DNA of 64,000 bases from Quillaja saponaria (lineage: Eukaryota > Streptophyta > Magnoliopsida > Fabales > Quillajaceae), in assembly GCA_029379385.1 (NCBI GenBank), contig CM055614.1, positions 14,451,528 to 14,515,527 on the forward strand, written 5' to 3'. The position numbers and the translations under genes were made by a program. Shown here one piece after another: positions 25,179 to 37,552 of the stretch. Every line of letters begins with the position of its first letter. Within the stretch, counting starts at the first letter, position 1. The notes beneath the pieces were generated by a model. It did not search any database and was not told where the DNA came from. It saw only the letters and a program-made list of their open reading frames with translations.

Positions 25179-26401
25179 GTTTTAGTAAGGGATTAATTTT
25201 CCTCGCTAGTCTCTACAAACTCAATTTTAAATTTAAGTGAAACATGCATTTGAATAAAGAAAAATTTATGAGAAAATCTAATTTGCTGTTAAACTTACAG
25301 ATGAATTATTTCTACTCAAATATATAACAATGGAATAGTTCTCCTATCTTTTTTATTTTCATTTGAAAATTTGATCATATCATTTGTTTTCTAATCATAT
25401 ATTTAAAATGATTGAGTCACAATGATTTCCAATAATTGAGACTTAACTTCTCAACTAATATTTAAGTTTCCTTGTGATAAAATATAAAATACATAAATTA
25501 AATATTAACAGAAAATAACGTAAATAACAAAATCTTTCATTTTAGTCAAATGAAAAATACATATATATATATAAAACAAAACTTTAAATAATTAATATAA
25601 AATAAAAATATTATATTCTTATAAAATAAATAATTTACATATAAAAAATAATTAAAATAATAATTCAGTTTATTCTAATAACAAAAATATCATCGAAATT
25701 ACATTAAAAAATACAAAAAATAATAACAAAATTAAAGGTAGAAAATAATTAATTACCATAAAGTAAATAATTAAATAATAATAACATACATAAATAAAAT
25801 AAATGACAATTTGATGTATAATAAGATTAGAAATAGTAATTTGATATTGGCATTTTATATATATAAAAAATATCATAAGATGGTATACGGAAAAAGATTG
25901 AATGGAGACCATTAATTTTTCTTTCTATTTTGAAGTTATTCCTCTATGAAATCACAGGCAAAAGGACTAAGATTAATAAGCAAAGAGGTTTGGTTTGTCA
26001 TCTAGCAAATTGAGCCATATATAAAGGATAGAGATAGACAATGAAAGGGAGAGGCCAATTTCTATTTTTCTCTCTCCCACTCAGGATATGATATATACAT
26101 ATATGGAGGTGTCGGCCATGTGGGTTTGTTAATTATTATTATAATAATGTAAAAGCAAAAGTACATGTCTCATTCAATAAATGATCATCATGTCCCCTCC
26201 TTGATACTGTCCATGTCTCTCACCCATTCACAGATTCATATATTCACATGGCGCAGGTGCCTGTTTCCTCTGCTCCCGGTTTGTACATGGACTCGTTCTT
26301 CCTTTGTTGCTTTAATGAAACTGCCTCTGTTGTGGTCCCTAAGCTTGGTTTCATTAAGCCATGCCAATGTTTTCAGCTAAACTCTATGCAAATTTTATGA
26401 C
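25179..26401. other. AT-rich intergenic DNA
   Basis: No gene or complete transposon was recognised. The frames at 25670-25912 (A/T compositional) and 26165-26380 have no recognisable domain. Confidence 0.5.
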
Positions 26402-26404
26402 TTA

Positions 26405-26942
26405 GTCCCTTTGGTATACAGATTCTAAAATCCAATTGCCAATCGAGGATTTCAATTTGTAGATTATGAGTGTTTTTAGTTTATCAAAATATTACGATTA
26501 GCTCAATTATAATGAGTCCAAATCAAAAATATTATTCAATTGTAGGTTATTTTGTAAAGTACTTTTTTGCTGTTTTAATTTACATGTAATAGTAAAATTA
26601 CCTAATTTATTATTTATTTATATATTAATAGTTCTTTCTAATCTAATTCTCTCATAAAATAGTTATTATTATAACACACTATTTAATAATGTAACATCAA
26701 TAAGTGTATTTATTAATAATTAAATAATATTAAATATTATAATAACTTATATGTAATATCTAAACCAAATATCATTGTTATGTTTATATATCTAGACAGA
26801 TTTTTATAATCTATATACTAAAACACATATTTGATTTATTTACAATATGCATACCAAATGCATATTTTGCTTATGTCTAATTTGATTTTTACAATCTAAT
26901 TTATTTCCAGTTTAACTTTTACAATATGTATACCAAATGGCC
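26405..26942. mobile_element. Tourist-like MITE with TTA target duplication
   Basis: The left end is GTCCCTTTGGTATACA and the inverted right end is GGCCATTTGGTATACA, so 14 of 16 positions agree. TTA flanks both sides (26402-26404 and 26943-26945). The 538-bp AT-rich interior has no coding capacity. The 3-bp TTA site points to PIF/Harbinger. The TIR differs from that of the element at 307-1210, so this is a separate family. Confidence 0.7.
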
Positions 26943-26981
26943 TTAGTCACTTTTAAAATATTAGATTTTGTTAAATTATGA

Positions 26982-27193
26982 TTAATATAGTTAACTAAGA
27001 TTTATATTTGAGTAAAATAAAATGGGCTTAATTACACTTTTGATCCCTATAATTTAATTTTGAGTTCAATTTAGTCTCTCGAGTTTCAATTGTGATAATT
27101 AGATCCTACTAGGTTTAACTTGATACAATTAACTCCTATACTCCTACCAGGTTAATATAGTTAACTAAGATTTATATTTGAGTAAAGTAAAAT
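26982..27193. repeat. 42-bp direct repeats around a 128-bp insert
   Basis: The 42-bp copies at 26982-27023 and 27152-27193 differ at one base. The 128 bp between them begin GGGCTTAATTACACTTTTG, a phrase common at plant repeat ends. See findings. Confidence 0.8.
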
Positions 27194-28263
27194 AAAATTT
27201 TCTTTAAGGGTCATGCAGCATTTATTATACAATAATAAAATAATGGAGTGATATGGGTTCAAGTAAGACTCATCTCCTCTATTAGTGAGTTTTCAAGTGC
27301 TGCACAACTATAAAAATATCATATTCCTAATTATAATAATTGGGTGGCATTTCAGTTTTAATTAATTATAATAAAAATATTGTTATCCTTGCTAAGAAAA
27401 AAAAAAGCTAATAATGAAATTTTATAAAAATAATAATATAACTAAGAGCGCTTAGGTGCCAAATAAAAATTTATTTTTTATTTTCATTCTTAGTGTGTAA
27501 TTTTTATTTTTAGTATTATTTTTTTGACAAATTAATTATCAGTTTTAATTAATTGAACACGTCCCTTTAATCATGGATGTCATGTCGCAGCATTAAGGAT
27601 TCGAACCATATCACGAAGTCGTCTGGTTCCATAGGGTCATTGTACTGATCTAATGTGGGCATATTGACCCGAATAGAATAGGGTAATATGTAGCTATATC
27701 ATCAATAAATGGGTGAAGGGTTTGACACCCTTTATCAGATAAGAAACCCTTCCTCTAAATGTCACTACTCACCCATAAAAATAGTAATGAATCGAGATAA
27801 CTCGTGAATTACTAATTAAGAGCTTGGATCAAGCTCGATTCATTTTCTAAACTAATTGATATTAAATTTTATTTTAAACATGTTTAGTATAACGATCCAA
27901 AACTCAACTCGTAAATTCGTGAGCTGACTTGTTTAATATTATTTAATAATTTTTTTATTATTTATATAAATTTATAATAAATTTATTTATTTATGAAAAA
28001 TAATATAAATTGTAATTTGGCTCGTGTTGCATTTTCTTGAATATATTTTGTATTTTTGGATTAAAATGGTTCAAATCAGATAGTTATCTAAATTTAAAAA
28101 ATTAAACATAATTGGTTTTTCACGAAGAAAGCTAATGTTAAGTTGAAATATAGCCTACACTTAAGTATCAAATCTAGTCAAGATTTAAGTTTAGGTCTAA
28201 GTCAAGATCTTGCTAGAGAGAAAAAATTTAATGCCTAATAAATAAGAGTTTGAAATTATGTAT
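27194..28263. other. AT-rich intergenic DNA
   Basis: No gene was recognised between the direct repeats and the chromovirus. Confidence 0.55.
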
Positions 28264-28268
28264 CTTTA

Positions 28269-28555
28269 TGATACAGGCCAATTTTTTCAAGTATAAAACG
28301 CAGCGTTTTATAAGAGTAATTAGTTGGGTTGTTAGGAGGTTAGTAACGGTTTAACTGTAAAATGGGTGGGAAGTGGGGTTAAGAGATGGATTACTAGTAT
28401 AAGTAGACTTGGACTTATACTTGTAGGATTTACTTTGATGAATATTACAAGTTTTTTCTTATCTCTTTTCTTACTTTCGTTCTTAGTTTACTGGCTGTGA
28501 GGAAATTATCTGTTTGGTTTCCAAGAATTCCAATTTGCAGGAATAGGTCTTATCA
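28269..28555 (+). repeat. 5' LTR of the chromovirus
   Basis: It is bounded by the inverted pentamers TGATA and TATCA. It contains a perfect 21-base palindrome at 28292-28312 (arms TATAAAACGC). A TATA-like TATAAG lies near 28400. Confidence 0.9.
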
Positions 28556-28558
28556 TTC

Positions 28559-28570
28559 TAGTATTAGAGC
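28559..28570 (+). other. primer-binding site, initiator-Met tRNA type, mutated
   Basis: It reads TAGTATTAGAGC against the canonical TGGTATCAGAGC. The two differences are transitions (G to A and C to T). It lies 3 bases after the LTR. Confidence 0.75.
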
Positions 28571-28580
28571 TATTCGATCC

Positions 28581-30032
28581 ATGGTGAGCCAAACGCAAGC
28601 GGAGATTCAGAGGCTGGAGACGAGGATTGAGGGCATACAAGAGGCGTTGAATACTACGGTGGAGGAACTGAATCAGAAGAATAAGGAGAGGGTGTCTCAC
28701 ATGATGGAGGAATTCAAGAAGATGCTGGAAGCTCAGACAAGATCGATCCAGAATCCTCCAAGAATCATGGTAGGAAATGGGAATCATGGGAGCTATACAA
28801 ATCCAGGCAATGCTGAATTTGGCTCGGCATCACGAGCTGCACAAGAAACAAATATTTCGCCGATAAGAAATCGGCCTCCAGAGTTGCAGCATTTGGGCAC
28901 TAGTGGGGTAAATGGAATTCCAGAGATTCCAAATCTTGGGGCCTTTGGAGGTTTAACAGGTGGAAATGGGACATAAGATGGGTGCAATATAGGGGGTATA
29001 GGTGCTTTCACCCATGAAGCAATGAATATAAGAGCACAGAACTTGTTTGGGCAAAGGGCAACCATGCCTGATGCGGTTCAGTGGGGAACATGCTATCAGC
29101 CAGTGAGATATGCTAGAATGGATTGTCCAAGATTTGAAGGGGAGAATTTCAGAGAATGGATGTACAAGATGGATCAGTTCTTTGAAGTGGAAGGAGTATT
29201 GGAGATGCATAAAATCAGAACGGTAAGTGTCCATTTGGAAGGAAGAGCATTGCACTGGCATCAAACCTTTATGAGAAGTTTGGCAAGGAAAGTGGTCAGC
29301 TGGGACCAGTACAGTGCAAGTATGAGGCATAGATTTGCTAATAGTGCCTTTGAAGACCCAGTTGCAAACTTGGTGAAGTTGAGGCAATGGGGAAATGTGA
29401 AAGATTACCAAGAACAGTTTGAGAAGGTATTAAGCCAAACCTCAATCTCTTAAAGTCTTTCTGTTAGTTGTTTTTTAAGTGGCCTGCACAAGGAAATTGA
29501 GAGCGTAGTAAGGTGTTTCCATCCAAAAACACTACCTGAAGCTATGTTTCTAGCAAGATTACAGGAATCTACTTTTCAAGAATTGAGCAGAAAAAATCAA
29601 GCCAGAAACAACCATTATCAAAATAACCCCAAGAACCTACCTCCATTACCCTTACCTACCTAAAAGTTGTTAACTCCCCACCATCCAAATTCCAATCCAC
29701 CACCATCTTCCAGTGTAATACCCAAAACTAGAAATGAAGCCATACAAAATAAGTCCTATAACACCTATAAGCCCACCAAGAATACGAGTCAGAAGGAGTA
29801 TGAAGAAAAAAGACTCAAAGGATTGTGTTACTGGTGTGATGAAAAGTACACACCAGGGCATAAGTGCAAGAGGTTCCAGTTATATCAGATAGTCCTAGAA
29901 GCAGGTGAGGATCTGGAAATTGAATACATTGGAGGGATGGTCAGTAGTGTAAACATTGTGGAGTTAGAGGGAAGAAGAGGAAACATGCAAGAATCCCGTG
30001 ATTTCGGTGCATGCCTTGTGGGGAATAGATGA
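28581..30032 (+). pseudogene. chromovirus gag, interrupted
   Basis: Start ATG at 28581 (MVSQTQAEIQRLE). One frame runs through to 30032, interrupted by stops at 28974-28976, 29451-29453 and 29661-29663. A coiled-coil-like N-terminus (residues about 5-50) precedes the retrotransposon gag domain (around 29130-29450, with FEGENFREWMYKMDQFF). A plant-type zinc knuckle, CYWCDEKYTPGHKC, follows near 29828. Gag would form the particle and bind element RNA. The first methionine after the PBS was chosen as start. The short frame overlapping the LTR upstream is not a separate gene. Confidence 0.85.
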
Positions 30033-33000
30033 ATTTCAGACTATGAAGACAGAAGGTGAAATCAGAAAACAAAAGTTTTTGGTGCTAATAAATAGCGGAA
30101 GCACACACAACTTTATTGATGCAAAGTGTGTGAAAAGAATGGGGGTCAAATTGCAGGAAATTGAGGCTTGTAGGGTGAAGGTTGCTAATGGCCAAAAAAT
30201 GGGAATACAATATTCCTACAAAGAACTGAAATGGAAGAAGCAGGAAGTAGAATTCCAAACTGACTTCTTGGTGATGCCCTTGGGGGGTTGTCAGATGGTT
30301 CTTGGTATGCAATGGCTCTCAAGGTTAGGACCAATATTATGGGACTTTGAGAGGATGAGAATGCAGTTCTGGTATAATGGAGTGAAGATGACCTTGATTA
30401 TGCAGTCCAATGATGTACAGATGATTACGAAGCAAGAGGCGAAAGGAGGATTTAAACAGGGAAATTCCTTGATGATGGTGCAAATTTCTGGAGAAAAAAA
30501 GGAGGAAGTTCACAACACCTTATGGTTCATGCAAGCGGAAATGCAGTTCCCAAAGAGGTAAATCATTAAGATGCTGATATTCAATGCTTATTAGCTTAGT
30601 ATCAACACCTATTTGAGGAACCTAAAGGATTGCCACCACACAGATCACATGACCACAATATACCTTTAAAGGATGAAAATCAGTGTGTTAAGATTAAGCC
30701 TTATAGATATCCTGCAATCCAAAAAGACATTATCGAAAAGATGGTGCAAGAACTGTTGGAATTTGGTGTGATAAGACCTAGTACCAGCCCATTTTCATCA
30801 CCTATAGTCATGGTTAAGAAGAAAGACAACTCATGGAGAATGTGTGTGGACTATAGTTAGTTAAATCAGCTCACCATAAAAGATAAATTTCCAATACCAG
30901 TAATTGAGGAACTGTTGGATGAGTTACATGGCGCCAAAGTGTTTTCTAAGTTGGATCTGAGGTCGGGGTACCATCAAATTAGACTGGTGGAGAAAGACAT
31001 ATCGAAGACAGCCTTTCGGACACACTCAGGTCACTATGAATACCTGGTGATGCCTTTTGGGCTCACAAATGTGCCTTCTACGTTTCAGAGCTTGATGACT
31101 GAGATTTTCAGGTCTTACTTGAGGAAATTCATACTTGTATTCATTGATGATATCTTGACATATAGTAAGAACACGAAGCAACATATGCAGTACTTGCAGA
31201 ATACTTTTGAAATTTTGGAAAAACACAAGCTGTTTGTGAAAAAAACCAAGTGCTCTTTTGGTGAAAATGAGGTAGAATACTTGGGACATATCATCTCAGG
31301 AAATGGAGTGGCTACTGATCTTAAAAAAATTGAATGTATGTTGGAATGGCCTACACCAAGAACTGTCAAGGCACTTAGGGGGTTTTTGGGTCTTACTGGG
31401 TAATACATAAAATTTGTGAAAGGATATGGCAATATTAGTATACCCTTAACTGAATTGTTAAAAAAGGAAGCATTCAAGTGGTCACTAGAAGCTGAAAAAG
31501 CCTTTCAAAGATTGAAGATTGCCATGACTAAGGCTCCTGTATTAGCCATGCCAGATTTCACTGCCATGTTTATAATAGAAATTGATGCGTGTGCTACAGG
31601 TATAGGAGCAGTGCTTATGCAAACCAGAAACCCTATAACTTTTATTAGCAAAGCCTTGGCACCAAAACATCAAGCATTGTCAACATACGAGAAGGAAATA
31701 TTGGCTATTATTTTTGCTGTACGGAAATGGAAGCTGCTATTTGGTGGGCAGGCATTTTCAAATAAGAACAGATCATCAAAGTCTACGGTACCTTTCAAAT
31801 TAGAGGTTAATCACACCTGCACAACAAGAGTTTTTAGCCAAGATGATGGGTTTCGACTATAAGATTTGTTACAAAAGAGGGTGTAGTAATATAGTAGCTG
31901 ATGCGTTGTCTAGAAGGGATGAGCCACAGTTATGCATGATATACACTACCACACTGCAATCTGAATTACTATAGTAGATCAAGCAAGGTTGGGAGCAAGA
32001 CCAGAAGGTGCAGAAGATCATTTCTGAGTTACAACATGATGTTAACAGTCACAAACATTACAAGTGGGAGCATGGGGTATTGAAAAGAAAAGGCAAATTA
32101 GTGGAAGGAGAAAATAGGGAGTTAAGGCAAGAAGTAATCAAGATGTATCATAACAGTCCTGTTGGTGGTCACTCTGGGGCAATGGCAACTTGGAAAAGGA
32201 TGGTAACCAATTTATATTGGAAGGGGATGAGGAAGGATACCATGGCATGTGAGGGCCTGTGCTATTTGTCAGCAAAGCAAGTATGAAACTGCTGCACAAG
32301 CGGGTCTGTTGTAACCCTTGCCAATACCTGAGAGGGTATGGACAGATATTACTATAGACTTCATTGAGGGATTGCCTAAGTCTGAAGGGAAAGAGGTGAT
32401 CCTAGTGGTAGTTGACAGATTAAGCAAGTATGCACATTTCATGGCATTAGCACACCCTTCCACTGCCATTTCAGTGGCTCAAGCATTCATGGGCACTGTC
32501 TTTAAATTACATGGTCCACCATCATCTATTGTATCTGACAGGGATAAGATATTCCTGAGCTTTTTTTGGGCTGAAATCATGAAGAGGCAGGGAGTGAAAT
32601 TGAGCATGTCTACAGCCTATCATCCCCAAACAGATGGGCAGAGTGAAGTGCTTAACAGATGTTTGGAAACATATTTGAGATGCATGACAGGTGAAAATCC
32701 TAAAGAGTGGGCAAGGTGGCTGCTATTAGCAGAATATTGGTACAATACCAATTTCCACAGTGCTATCCAAAGCACACCTTATCAAATTTTATATGGCCAA
32801 AGTCCTCCTCTGCACTTGCCATATTTAGCTGGGTATTCATCAGTGGAAACAGTGGACAGAAGCCTTACTGCAAGAGAAGAAGCTATGAAGTTGCTGAAGT
32901 TTCACTTGGAAAGAGCCCAAAACAGAATGAAGATACAAGGTGATAGACATAGAAAAGATAAAGTTTTTCAAGTAGGGGATAAGGTGTATTTGAAACTACA

Positions 33001-33385
33001 ACCATATCGACAACATTCCCTGGTAACAAAACACAACTTCAAACTTAGTTACAAGTATTTTGGACCATACTTGGTGACTAAGAAAGTGGGTCTTGTAGCT
33101 TATGGATTACTACTTCCAGAATCATCAAGGATCCATCCAGTTTTTCACGTTTCTCAGCTCAAAACCACAGTTGGAGATCATCCTGTCACTACTTATCTTC
33201 CCTCTTGTAATGAAGATGGTATCACAACTGTGGAACCTGTGGCCATTTTGGATAGAAGGTTTATTAAGAGAAATAACAAACCTGTTACTCAAGTATTAAT
33301 CTAGTGGTCTTCATCATACTTGGAGGATGCGACGTGGGAGGATTGGAAGAGCATCAAGCAGAGATTCCCACATTTTCACCCTTGA
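29998..33385 (+). pseudogene. chromovirus pol: protease, RT, RNase H, integrase, chromodomain
   Basis: Protease lies at about 29998-30330 in a different frame from gag. Its active site reads NSGST where DSGST is expected, so the catalytic Asp is lost. RT (about 30640-31400) has [14 protein letters not shown] and the catalytic FIDD box near 31143, with stops at 30858-30860 and 31401-31403. RNase H follows (DACATGIGAVL, LSTYEKEILAI), then a frameshift near 31750. Integrase (about 32000-33200) keeps the core D, D and E (TIDFIEGLP, SDRDKIF, GQSEVLNRCLE), with a stop before it near 32311. A chromodomain-like tail (DATWEDW) is cut by TAG at 33302-33304. The original stop is TGA at 33383-33385. It is non-functional. 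Confidence 0.88.
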
Positions 33386-33417
33386 GGACAAGGCTGCTGT
33401 TTAAAGGGGGATTGTAT

Positions 33418-33705
33418 TGATAAAGGCCAGTTTTGCCAAGTATAAAACGCATCGTTTTATAAGAGTAATTAGTTGGGTTGTTAGGAGGTTAGTAATGGGT
33501 TAACTGTAAAATGGGCGGGAAGTGGGGTTAAGAGATGGATTACTTGGTATAAGTAGACTTGGACTGATACATGTAGGATTTACTTTGATGAATATTACAA
33601 GTTTTTTCTTATCTCTTTTCTTACTTTCGTTCTTAGTTTATTGGCTGTGAGGAAACTATCTGTTTGGTTTCCAAGAATTCCAATTTGCTGGAACAGGTCT
33701 TATCA
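33418..33705 (+). repeat. 3' LTR of the chromovirus
   Basis: It matches 28269-28555 except for about 15 substitutions and one indel counted by eye. The palindrome of the 5' LTR is present at 33441-33461 with one changed base. It is preceded by the polypurine tract AAAGGGGGA. Confidence 0.9.
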
Positions 33706-33710
33706 CTTTC

Positions 33711-36129
33711 ATTGTCTATTTATAATAATACTACACCTATAGGTGAAAGCCATATATCCCAAGTGATGAAATTATTATTTTTGGTTTAGTGGGCCACATG
33801 CAGGTGTAAGGGGATTGGTTAGGCCCAATCCCCGAACTCGTGATTACAATTTAAATTTCTAGATAATTTGACAAACTCATGTGATAAACTCATTTATTAA
33901 ATTAGATTTCAAGATAGTTCACAGGAAAAAACAAAAAATTTCTCCTAATTAATATGATTTTCTTATAAGAAAAATAATAGTAACATTATTTTCTTTTTTT
34001 ATTTATTTAGGTGAAAAAGTCTTTATTGATAAAATCATAAAAACATTTATGTCAGAATCATATAAAGAAAATGCATGAATCTACCCATGAGTTTATATAT
34101 CTATAATTAAGTAATAAAGTTCTCGATCAGATCTTCAATGTAATCTTAGTCCACCATTCATATTTCCAATTTATGTTATGGGTCAATTTCCACAATATTT
34201 ATCATAAGGAAATCTTATCTTGTGACTTTTGTGTTAATTAATTTCTCTATACATTTCATTTTCACCAAGATGTTTTGAATTGCCACAACCAATAGCATAA
34301 ATGGCCTCATTTTAGATTTGATTACTTTTACTAAAGTTGAAATGTGCATGCTTAACAATAGGGTTAACAATTTCTGACACTACACCTGAATATGATTAAC
34401 AAAATAATAAAAAACAAAAAAATTAATTAGAATTGACCATAAATAGATTGCATAACAATAAATAAATAATAAATCGATAATTATGACTTAAATGATTTTA
34501 TGTCCTGTCATGAGTTATAGATTGACTTAAAAACTCAAAATGACACGACTAATATAGGTTTGCGTGTTTTTATGTTTGGATTTTAATTTGGTATGTTATT
34601 TGGACTATCAGATTTTGTTGTGGTAAAATTCAAACTAATATTTCTTTTGACTTCATTGTACTTAGTTAGGTTATAAACTTTAATTATACTACATATATTT
34701 TAATAAGTTCTTTTGCAGGTCAATTATTAATCATGTCGACCTAATAAATTGATCATGTTGTGTTGACCTAACATGATTCATTCAGATTTAGATAAGTTAC
34801 TTTATTATTAAATATTTCAGTATTACGATTAAGAGTTTTAACACGATTAATAATCCCACATATTAGGTTAAAATTGGTCTAATTGTATCACTTAAAGAGG
34901 TCAACAAGATACATATGAACTCGACAAGCTTTGTTTGATCTATTTGAGTAATTGACCTCTGACGTATTAAAAAAAAATTTCTTTAAAACTTGATATTAAT
35001 CAGATGAACTAGAATATTAGTAGACCTTTTTTAAACTTTTCATATTTAAAAATTGAAAGATACATAGGCTTTAATTTTCTTTGGCTAGCCTACTTTATAG
35101 TTGTTTAATTTGTATTAGGATATGCTTTGATTCGAAAGTATATCTTTCAAAGATTGTATCCTAATTTTATAATCGAAATAAGAGCAAACTAAGATGAAAA
35201 AAGATGACCTTCCAAGTTCCTATAGAGTCATTTTCTAAATGATTCAAAAAAAGAAAAAAGAAAAAAGGAAAGAAACGAAGGATTCAATAATTGACTCCAT
35301 TCTCCATCTAGCTAGCTAGAGCTTTCTAGCTTTCTTAATTAGTCAAGATTGCTCAACATATCTCTAAAACTCAATCAAAGATGCTATACCCATACTTTAT
35401 TAGTAGGAAAGGACCTTGTATTCCTCTTTTTCTATTTCACAATATTTAAGGAATTTTACTGTGTTAACTAAGGCATGTAAGACTAACGAGGATAAGCGAT
35501 GGAGCTCAAAAAATTAGTCTCACAATATTAGATATAGGAAAATTTAAAAAAAGAAAAGAAAAGCATTTAAGGATCATAACATATATTGAATTAGTAAATT
35601 TTCATAGTTTTTTAATTCTTCCCAAAGTATTATAGATATATATTTTACAATAATTTTCTCTTGTTTCTTCTTCGTTTCCATTTTGGGCTCCATTGATTTT
35701 TCTTCTCTGTTTCCATAGCTTGATATCCTTAGAAAAATCATAGTTTAGTTGATTAGTACATAGAGATCTAGAAAGTTAAAATATTTAAGATAAATTATAC
35801 TTTTAACTTTTATAATTTTACTTTAGTCTCTGGCTATCTTTTATTTTGTTATAATTAGTCTCTAAAATTATAAAATTTCTTTAATTAGGTTCTGCAATCA
35901 CATTTTGTTTAAATTAACTTTGACCAATGTAACGTGAGCAGATAAAATTAATGAATGAAAAATTATGTGATTGATGACATAGTTACATGACAAATAAAAA
36001 ATTGAAATGTGAATTCCTATAAATAAAAAAAGAAAACAAAAACTAAACAAATTCAGAAAAATCTTAAGAAATTAAATAAAATCTTTTTCTTCTATCAAGT
36101 TGAGGTTTTTTGAGATAACAAAGGAACAA
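33711..36129. other. AT-rich intergenic DNA
   Basis: No gene, TIR pair or LTR was recognised. Low-complexity A/T tracts are frequent. Confidence 0.5.
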
Positions 36130-37264
36130 TTTGAAATAAAATGTAGAGATTTCATTCAACCAAACTACATTACAATTAAGTAGTCAAAGAAAAAAGAAAT
36201 GCTACAAGAGGGCTAGAAAGGTAGAGGAGAAAGAAACCAGAGAAGAGGAGGAGGGAATACAAAGGAAGAAAGCTACACAGAATTGGTCATTTTTCCCTCT
36301 TCTGTTATGCCGCGACTGGGACCAGCTTGTTATCTCTTTGATTCGTATCAATACATCCCCATGCAAAAGAACCTTATCCTTAAGGTTGATGCTAAGGCAC
36401 AACCCATCTACATAATATCTTGCTTGCCATCCAAGTTAATACAGTAGCAAATACCATAAGTTTAAAGAACCATCCATCCATGGTTCTGATCTAGCCTCGC
36501 AGCAACATGAATAGGAAAGCACTTCGCAAACAGTTCTATTTTTTTTAATATTTTTTCAAGCAGTTAATCCAGTGAATTCCAACATATCCACCACCACATA
36601 GACAGAAAAAGTTGTACTAGCAGAAGAACCAAAAGCACACCCCTATTTAAAATATCACCAAACAATAACTTTCATCTTGGCAAAAGTAATTAAGTTTTCA
36701 TCAAAGTATCCCACCCTTCCATAGGCATCTCTCATAGCTAGAGTTACAGGACCAGTCAAGTTCCATGCTCGTAACCAGACAAACAGTCCATAAGCATCTC
36801 TTGCATTGGTATTTTATTGATAAACACTTGAAATTGCATTCCCAGGATATAATCTGTTTCTAAGTAATTTACTGAATACATGATAAGCAAGTGTAATATA
36901 TTTAATACATGGGTCCCATACTTTAACTCCTTTGTCTTGCCGGTGGGCTTCAAAAGACGTCCTCTGTCCAATCTTGAATCAAGTGGAGAAAATGAGAATG
37001 GCGATGGCAGTATAACTTGGGTAGCCTGATTTGATGCACAACTGAACCATAATTTCCACTTTCTGTTCAATTATACAACCATAATCCATGTTTTCACACC
37101 TAGTTGCAGTGGTATAAACATTTTTGAATTTAGAATAATAATTGATTTGCAACCACCATCCCATAATAACAAAAGAGTACAACATGAGCACTCCCTTTCC
37201 ACTTTCTGTTCCATTATACAACCACAATCCGTGTTTTCACACCTAGTTGCAGTGGTACTCCCTT
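36130..37264 (-). pseudogene. unidentified gene-like sequence, downstream part
   Basis: On the minus strand, frames at 37227-36979 and 37070-36756 and the stretch to about 36680 look more coding-like than the flanks. One frame reads on for about 120 codons with only two stops and includes WLRAWNLTGP and GRVGYFDENLITFAK. I do not recognise the family. The copia element at 37270-48577 is flanked by TTATG, so this DNA was originally continuous with 48578-49154, which also carries an unrecognised minus-strand frame. Both could be parts of one broken gene, or of an older transposon. A 62-bp direct repeat (37053-37257) disrupts it. No function is assigned. Confidence 0.35.
37053..37257. repeat. 62-bp direct repeat, two copies 143 bp apart
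   Basis: The copies at 37053-37114 and 37196-37257 differ at about three positions. The second copy ends 7 bases before the TTATG duplication of the copia element. Confidence 0.85.
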
Positions 37265-37269
37265 TTATG

Positions 37270-37550
37270 TGTAAGATAATTAATGGATCACATACATGAA
37301 TCCAGAACTCAATAATTATAAATATTTATGTATTTGATTGAGCCATAGTAGTAGAATAGATAAATCCTCAATTAAGCACGCTATGATTGAATTATGAGAT
37401 TGTTAGGTCTTTCTCTCTGTACTCCATATTTACTAGCAGCTCTTTATAGGACAAAATACACTGACTAAGAGATGAGAGGGGACCTAGCCTATTATGATCA
37501 AACACAAAAAGGTGTACTTGAACAATCCATGGTTACAAATGCCAACAACC
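37270..37550 (-). repeat. 3' LTR of the minus copia, shortened
   Basis: It matches the 5' LTR (48124-48577) from TGTAAGATAATTAATGG through the GACCTAGCCTATT region. It then skips a segment and becomes hard to align. It ends near the hairpin at 37553-37647, and the expected TGTTAGAAAT start is not seen. Confidence 0.7.
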
Positions 37551-37552
37551 TA

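Larger units (their letters stand above)
28269..33705 (+). mobile_element. Ty3 chromovirus, probably Reina clade, inactive
   Basis: A 5437-bp element with LTRs of 287 and 288 bp that begin TGATA and end TATCA. The flanks are CTTTA (28264-28268) and CTTTC (33706-33710), a 5-bp duplication with one change. In order it carries an LTR, a Met-type PBS, gag, protease, RT, RNase H, integrase with a C-terminal chromodomain-like part, a polypurine tract (33403-33411) and an LTR. By eye the LTRs differ at about 15 positions plus one indel (roughly 5 percent), so insertion is not recent. Small size, short LTRs and the chromodomain fit Reina. Gag and pol are broken by stops and shifts, so it cannot move by itself. 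Confidence 0.9.

Noticed and set aside
27583..27600. tRNA T-loop-like GGTTCGAATCC on the minus strand
   Set aside because: No matching D arm, anticodon arm or acceptor pairing could be found around it; it is most likely chance.
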